From the NCBI GenBank assembly GCA_964630305.1, contig CAZVTR010000045.1, positions 1 through 17,820 of the forward strand: a stretch of 17,820 bases of DNA, in the 5' to 3' direction. Of this stretch, positions 15,183-17,820 are shown piece after piece. Numbering within the stretch: position 1 is the stretch's first letter; every line of letters starts with the position of its first letter. Made by a program: the position numbers and the translations under genes. The notes under the pieces were generated by a model. The model was not told the DNA's origin, searched no databases, and saw nothing but the letters and a program-made list of their open reading frames with translations. This DNA comes from JAKPPT01 sp964630305. Lineage in GTDB: Bacteria; Spirochaetota; Spirochaetia; Treponematales; UBA12059.

Positions 15183-16054
15183 TCTGGCTTGTCGGTAATA
15201 AGGGCATGCTCGGTACAGAGCTTGCCAATCTTTTTGAATCGAATAAGACTCCCTATATTGGTACCGACCGGGATGTTTCCATTTTGGATATGGAAGCGAT
15301 GCGAGGCTTTCTAAAAAATAAAAATATTTCATGGATAGTAAACTGTGCGGCCTACACCGCAGTAGACAAGGCGGAAGATGATGTTGAACTCTGCCATGCC
15401 CTCAATGCCCAGGGCCCGGAGAACTTAGGGCGCATTGCCCAGGAAATTGGTGCCAGGGTATTGCACATCTCCACCGATTATGTGTTTTCTGGTACTCCAA
15501 TTCTGGAAAGAGGTCAGCCCCGGCCTTACCGGGAAGATGATCCAACTGGCCCAACCGGTGTGTATGGTAAAACAAAAGCCGAGGGGGAACGCCTCCTTAT
15601 GGCTGCTGCTTCCAACAGTGTCATCCTACGCACCGCCTGGCTCTATGGTAAGCACGGGAACAATTTTGTGTATACTATGCTCCGTCTCATGAAAGAGCGA
15701 GATACCATCGGCGTTGTAGCCGATCAGCGGGGGAGCCCCACCTGGGCCTATGATCTTGCCGTCGCAATCCTGTATCTCATCAATCTGCCCCATGAAAAAT
15801 TCTCCCCCAGCATATACCACTTTACCAACGAAGGCGAAACTACCTGGTACGACTTTGCCCGGGAAATCTATCGGCTGGGAAGGCACTATGGTATCCTTGA
15901 AAAAGACTGTGTCATTAATCCCCTGACCACCGACCAGTACCCCACCAAGGCCCGCCGCCCTGCATATTCTGTTCTTTCCAAAGAAAAGATTAAAGCTCTT
16001 GGAGTCAGAATTCCACAGTGGCAGGAAAGCCTGGAACGGTTTATTACACATTGA
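15179..16054 (+). CDS. rfbD: dTDP-4-dehydrorhamnose reductase
   Basis: The last step of dTDP-L-rhamnose synthesis is a NAD(P)H-dependent reduction by this 291-residue short-chain dehydrogenase of the extended type. The nucleotide-binding loop is GNKGMLG (6-12), followed by NCAAYTAVDKAEDD (55-68), HISTDYVFSG (96-105) and the catalytic YGKTK (Tyr129, Lys133); LRTAWLYGKHGNNFV and ADQRGSPTWA are RmlD family signatures. It begins in an ATGA overlap with rfbC. Its stop codon TGA (16052-16054) lies inside the palindrome that makes the vapBC operator, so the vapBC promoter overlaps the end of this gene. No terminator separates them. Confidence 0.97.
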   Translation: MIWLVGNKGMLGTELANLFESNKTPYIGTDRDVSILDMEAMRGFLKNKNISWIVNCAAYTAVDKAEDDVELCHALNAQGPENLGRIAQEIGARVLHISTDYVFSGTPILERGQPRPYREDDPTGPTGVYGKTKAEGERLLMAAASNSVILRTAWLYGKHGNNFVYTMLRLMKERDTIGVVADQRGSPTWAYDLAVAILYLINLPHEKFSPSIYHFTNEGETTWYDFAREIYRLGRHYGILEKDCVINPLTTDQYPTKARRPAYSVLSKEKIKALGVRIPQWQESLERFITH

Positions 16055-16085
16055 CAATGTGTATGATTTAATAGACAATGTGTCT
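16045..16085 (+). promoter_or_regulatory. vapBC promoter with two operator half-repeats
   Basis: A 9-bp perfect inverted repeat (TACACATTG, one central A, CAATGTGTA; 16045-16063) is followed by a related palindrome AGACA-ATG-TGTCT (16073-16085). Both contain GACAATGTGT, repeated 21 bases apart, about two helical turns. The consensus -35 hexamer TTGACA (16051-16056) lies in the first site and, 17 bases on, GACAAT (16074-16079) in the second site can serve as -10. VapB/VapBC complexes repress their own promoters through such sites, so this is a likely autoregulated promoter. Confidence 0.7.
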
Positions 16086-16106
16086 AAAAAGAGGAGGAAT
16101 GCTAAC

Positions 16107-16301
16107 ATGCGTACAAATATAGTAATAGAAGATGATCTTATAAAAAAAGCTCAAAATCTTACTGGGCTTAAAACAAAAAAAGCTACCATAGAAGAAGCCC
16201 TTAAGCTGCTTATTGCGATAAAACAGCAAAGCAATATTCGTTCGCTTCGAGGTAAACTCCATTGGGAAGGCGATATAGAAGCTATGAGGACCGACTCATG
16301 A
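16107..16301 (+). CDS. vapB: VapB-type antitoxin
   Basis: The 64-residue antitoxin has an N-terminal ribbon-helix-helix-like part (MRTNIVIEDDLIKKAQNLTG, about 1-20, then KKATIEEALKLLI) and the C-terminal toxin-binding motif LRGKLHWEGDIEAMR (47-61), characteristic of the VapB antitoxin family. A frame extends upstream to 15999 within rfbD, but the ATG at 16107 follows a strong GAGGAGG (16091-16097) and gives the normal protein start. Transcription probably begins at the operator-bearing promoter just upstream. The stop overlaps the toxin start by 4 bases. The pair interrupts the rfb operon. Confidence 0.92.
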   Translation: MRTNIVIEDDLIKKAQNLTGLKTKKATIEEALKLLIAIKQQSNIRSLRGKLHWEGDIEAMRTDS

Positions 16302-16696
16302 CTGTTGTAGACACTTCCGTGTGGATAGATTATGTAAATGGTATAAACACTCCCCAAGTTTTGATATTAGATTATTTGTTAGAAAATGAACGTATTGTTA
16401 CAGGTGATTTAATCCTGGCTGAGTTTTTACAAGGTTTTAAGCATGAGAAGGATGTCCAAAAAGCAAAAGCAATGATGGAATTGTTGGAGTATTATGATTT
16501 CGTTGGTAAAGATATAGCCATAAAGGCTGCTGACAATTTTCGTTTGTTACGAAAAAAAGGAATAACTGTGCGAAAAACAATAGATGTATTGATAGCCACA
16601 TTTTGCATAGAACATGGTTTTTATTTGTTGCATAACGATAAAGATTTTGATTCTATGGAAACAGTGTTAGATTTGAAAGTGAGAAGGATAGACTAA
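16298..16696 (+). CDS. vapC: VapC-type PIN-domain ribonuclease toxin
   Basis: The 132-residue protein is a PIN domain. The acidic residues of the Mg-dependent active site are visible: VVDTSVWIDY with Asp5, LAEFLQG with Glu42, TIDVLIATFC with Asp96 and HNDKDFD with Asp114/Asp116. VapC toxins cut tRNAs or rRNA when released from VapB. The start is the ATG at 16298 in an ATGA overlap with vapB; an in-frame ATG at 16262 lies inside vapB and would add 12 residues before the conserved VVDTS. Composition is AT-rich compared with the flanking rfbD and rfbB, pointing to separate acquisition. rfbB starts 24 bases after its stop. Confidence 0.93.
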   Translation: MTVVDTSVWIDYVNGINTPQVLILDYLLENERIVTGDLILAEFLQGFKHEKDVQKAKAMMELLEYYDFVGKDIAIKAADNFRLLRKKGITVRKTIDVLIATFCIEHGFYLLHNDKDFDSMETVLDLKVRRID

Positions 16697-16720
16697 TAGT
16701 TATTCTATAAAGGAAATCAC

Positions 16721-17820
16721 ATGCGTACATATAACAACATTTTAATCACTGGCGGAGCCGGGTTTATCGGTTCTAATATGATTCGCTACCTTTTAACAGG
16801 TAACTCTGGTTTTATGGGCCGCATCATCAATGTGGATGCCCTCACCTATGCGGGTAACCCCGAAAGTCTAGCAGATATTGCTGAGCGTTTTGGCAGCGGT
16901 GCTGAGCCTCGCTATATTTTTATTAAGGCTGATATCCGGGACCGAACATCCATGAAAGCCCTATTCAAGGACTACCAGTTTGATGCGGTAATTCACTTTG
17001 CAGCAGAAAGCCATGTAGACCGATCTATTTTAGGACCTGAGGCCTTTGTAACCACAAATGTAATCGGCACCTATACGCTCTTAGATGTGGCCCGTCTCGC
17101 TTGGCTTGAGCGTTTTGGCTCCTTGGCGGATGCGCCTGTTCTGTTTCATCATATTTCTACCGATGAAGTTTATGGAAGCTTGGGTGAAACGGGCTACTTT
17201 ACCGAGACAACCCCCTACGATCCCCGCTCTCCCTATTCGGCAAGCAAGGCAGGGAGCGACCACCTTGTCATGGCTTACCACCATACCTATGGACTTCCTG
17301 TAACCCTTACTAATTGTTCCAATAATTATGGTCCCTACCAGTTCCCGGAAAAACTTATTCCCCTTATGATATTAAATATGCAGGAAGGAAAGCCTCTTCC
17401 GGTCTATGGAGATGGCAAGAATATCCGGGACTGGCTTTATGTGGAGGACCACAACAGCGCTGTGTGGCTGGTGATGCAGAAGGGACGGGTAGGGGACAAA
17501 TACAACATCGGCGGCGAAAACGAATGGGAAAATATAAAGCTCCTCCATACGCTCATCAATATAGTAGCCGAAGAGACCGGTAAAGACGCGGAAGCGCTGC
17601 GGAGCCTTATAACCTTTGTAAAGGATCGGCCAGGGCATGACCGCCGTTACGCCATAGACTGCACCAAGCTCAAGACTGAACTTGGATGGAAGCAATCGGT
17701 GAGCTTTGAACAGGGGCTCCGTAAAACCGTCCGCTGGTACCTGGACAATACCGAATGGGTGCAGCACGTCCGTTCCGGCGAATACCGCACCTGGATAGAA
17801 AAGAATTACGAAAAACGGTA
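16721..17820 (+). CDS. rfbB: dTDP-glucose 4,6-dehydratase (3' end at the window edge)
   Basis: This frame is open from the ATG at 16721 to the last base, 366 codons plus two bases (TA), so only one base of a likely stop codon may be missing. It is the second enzyme of dTDP-L-rhamnose synthesis and makes dTDP-4-keto-6-deoxyglucose. Motifs are ILITGGAGFIGSNMIRYL (7-24), the NAD loop, VDALTYAGN (38-46), HFAAESHVDRSI (92-103), HISTDEVYGSLG (144-155) with Thr147, Asp148 and Glu149, and SPYSASKAGSD (170-180) with Tyr172 and Lys176; NNYGPYQFPEKLIPLMI and GDGKNIRDWLYVEDH also match. AAAGGAAA precedes the ATG by about 5 bases. Its codon use matches rfbACD, so it is the fourth gene of that operon, displaced by vapBC. 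Confidence 0.97.
   Translation, partial: MRTYNNILITGGAGFIGSNMIRYLLTGNSGFMGRIINVDALTYAGNPESLADIAERFGSGAEPRYIFIKADIRDRTSMKALFKDYQFDAVIHFAAESHVDRSILGPEAFVTTNVIGTYTLLDVARLAWLERFGSLADAPVLFHHISTDEVYGSLGETGYFTETTPYDPRSPYSASKAGSDHLVMAYHHTYGLPVTLTNCSNNYGPYQFPEKLIPLMILNMQEGKPLPVYGDGKNIRDWLYVEDHNSAVWLVMQKGRVGDKYNIGGENEWENIKLLHTLINIVAEETGKDAEALRSLITFVKDRPGHDRRYAIDCTKLKTELGWKQSVSFEQGLRKTVRWYLDNTEWVQHVRSGEYRTWIEKNYEKR

Noticed and set aside
15999..16106. Longer N-terminus for VapB starting inside rfbD
   Set aside because: The extra 36 residues overlap rfbD coding sequence and the operator. The ATG at 16107 has GAGGAGG in front and begins the family-typical MRTNIVIEDD.
15626..16108. 160-codon minus-strand frame opposite rfbD
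   Set aside because: It is an antisense shadow of a fully conserved gene with GC-rich codon use.
1..17820. CRISPR array, tRNA or rRNA genes
   Set aside because: I saw no regularly spaced repeats of CRISPR type, no cloverleaf-like segment with a CCA end, and no rRNA motifs on reading through the window by eye.

Overview
The window looks like a lipopolysaccharide O-antigen or other surface-polysaccharide locus of the Wzx/Wzy type from a Gram-negative-like bacterium. A Treponema-type spirochaete fits the mixture of very AT-rich glycosyltransferase genes and GC-moderate rml genes, but this taxonomic call is weak because it rests on general resemblance, with no rRNA or marker gene present. Every recognisable gene is on the + strand.

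Layout. 1-144 is the tail of an unidentified gene. 263-828 is a MazEF toxin-antitoxin operon with a clear duplicated-palindrome operator. 1029-1435 is a gene-poor stretch with several strong inverted repeats. 1436-2710 is a Wzx-type flippase. 2711-5357 is a decayed zone: a fragment of a family 2 glycosyltransferase, then a complete but inactivated IS256-family element whose 25-bp terminal inverted repeats can still be read (3219-4505), then about 800 bases with nothing recognisable. A good sigma70-type promoter at 5299-5327 restarts the cluster with UDP-GlcNAc 2-epimerase (wecB). Next is a two-domain glycosyltransferase reading frame (6494-8164) broken by one in-frame TGA and carrying an 11-G tract exactly between its two domains. 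A decayed IS3-family element (about 8211-9540) follows. Then come a family 2 glycosyltransferase, a Wzy-like polymerase and two probable rhamnosyltransferases, closely packed.

At 13755 base composition and codon use change abruptly, at a 4-base ATGA overlap, and the dTDP-L-rhamnose genes begin: rfbA, rfbC and rfbD (rmlA, C, D). A VapBC toxin-antitoxin operon sits between rfbD and rfbB. rfbB runs to the right edge and lacks at least its last base.

How the genes work together. WecB can supply UDP-ManNAc, and RfbA/B/C/D make dTDP-L-rhamnose. The glycosyltransferases (two of them rhamnosyltransferase-like) would assemble a rhamnose-containing repeat unit on a lipid carrier, Wzx would flip it and the Wzy-like protein would polymerise it. 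No initiating sugar-phosphate transferase, chain-length regulator or ligase is seen here, so the cluster probably extends beyond the window.

The most interesting signal is the G11 tract at 7465-7475. Loss of one G would turn the fused two-domain frame into two genes joined by a GTGA stop/start overlap, and gain of one G would stop the frame 12 codons past the tract. This suggests a phase-variable switch between fused and split glycosyltransferases. The upstream TGA at 6968 means the present allele may be inactive for the first domain.
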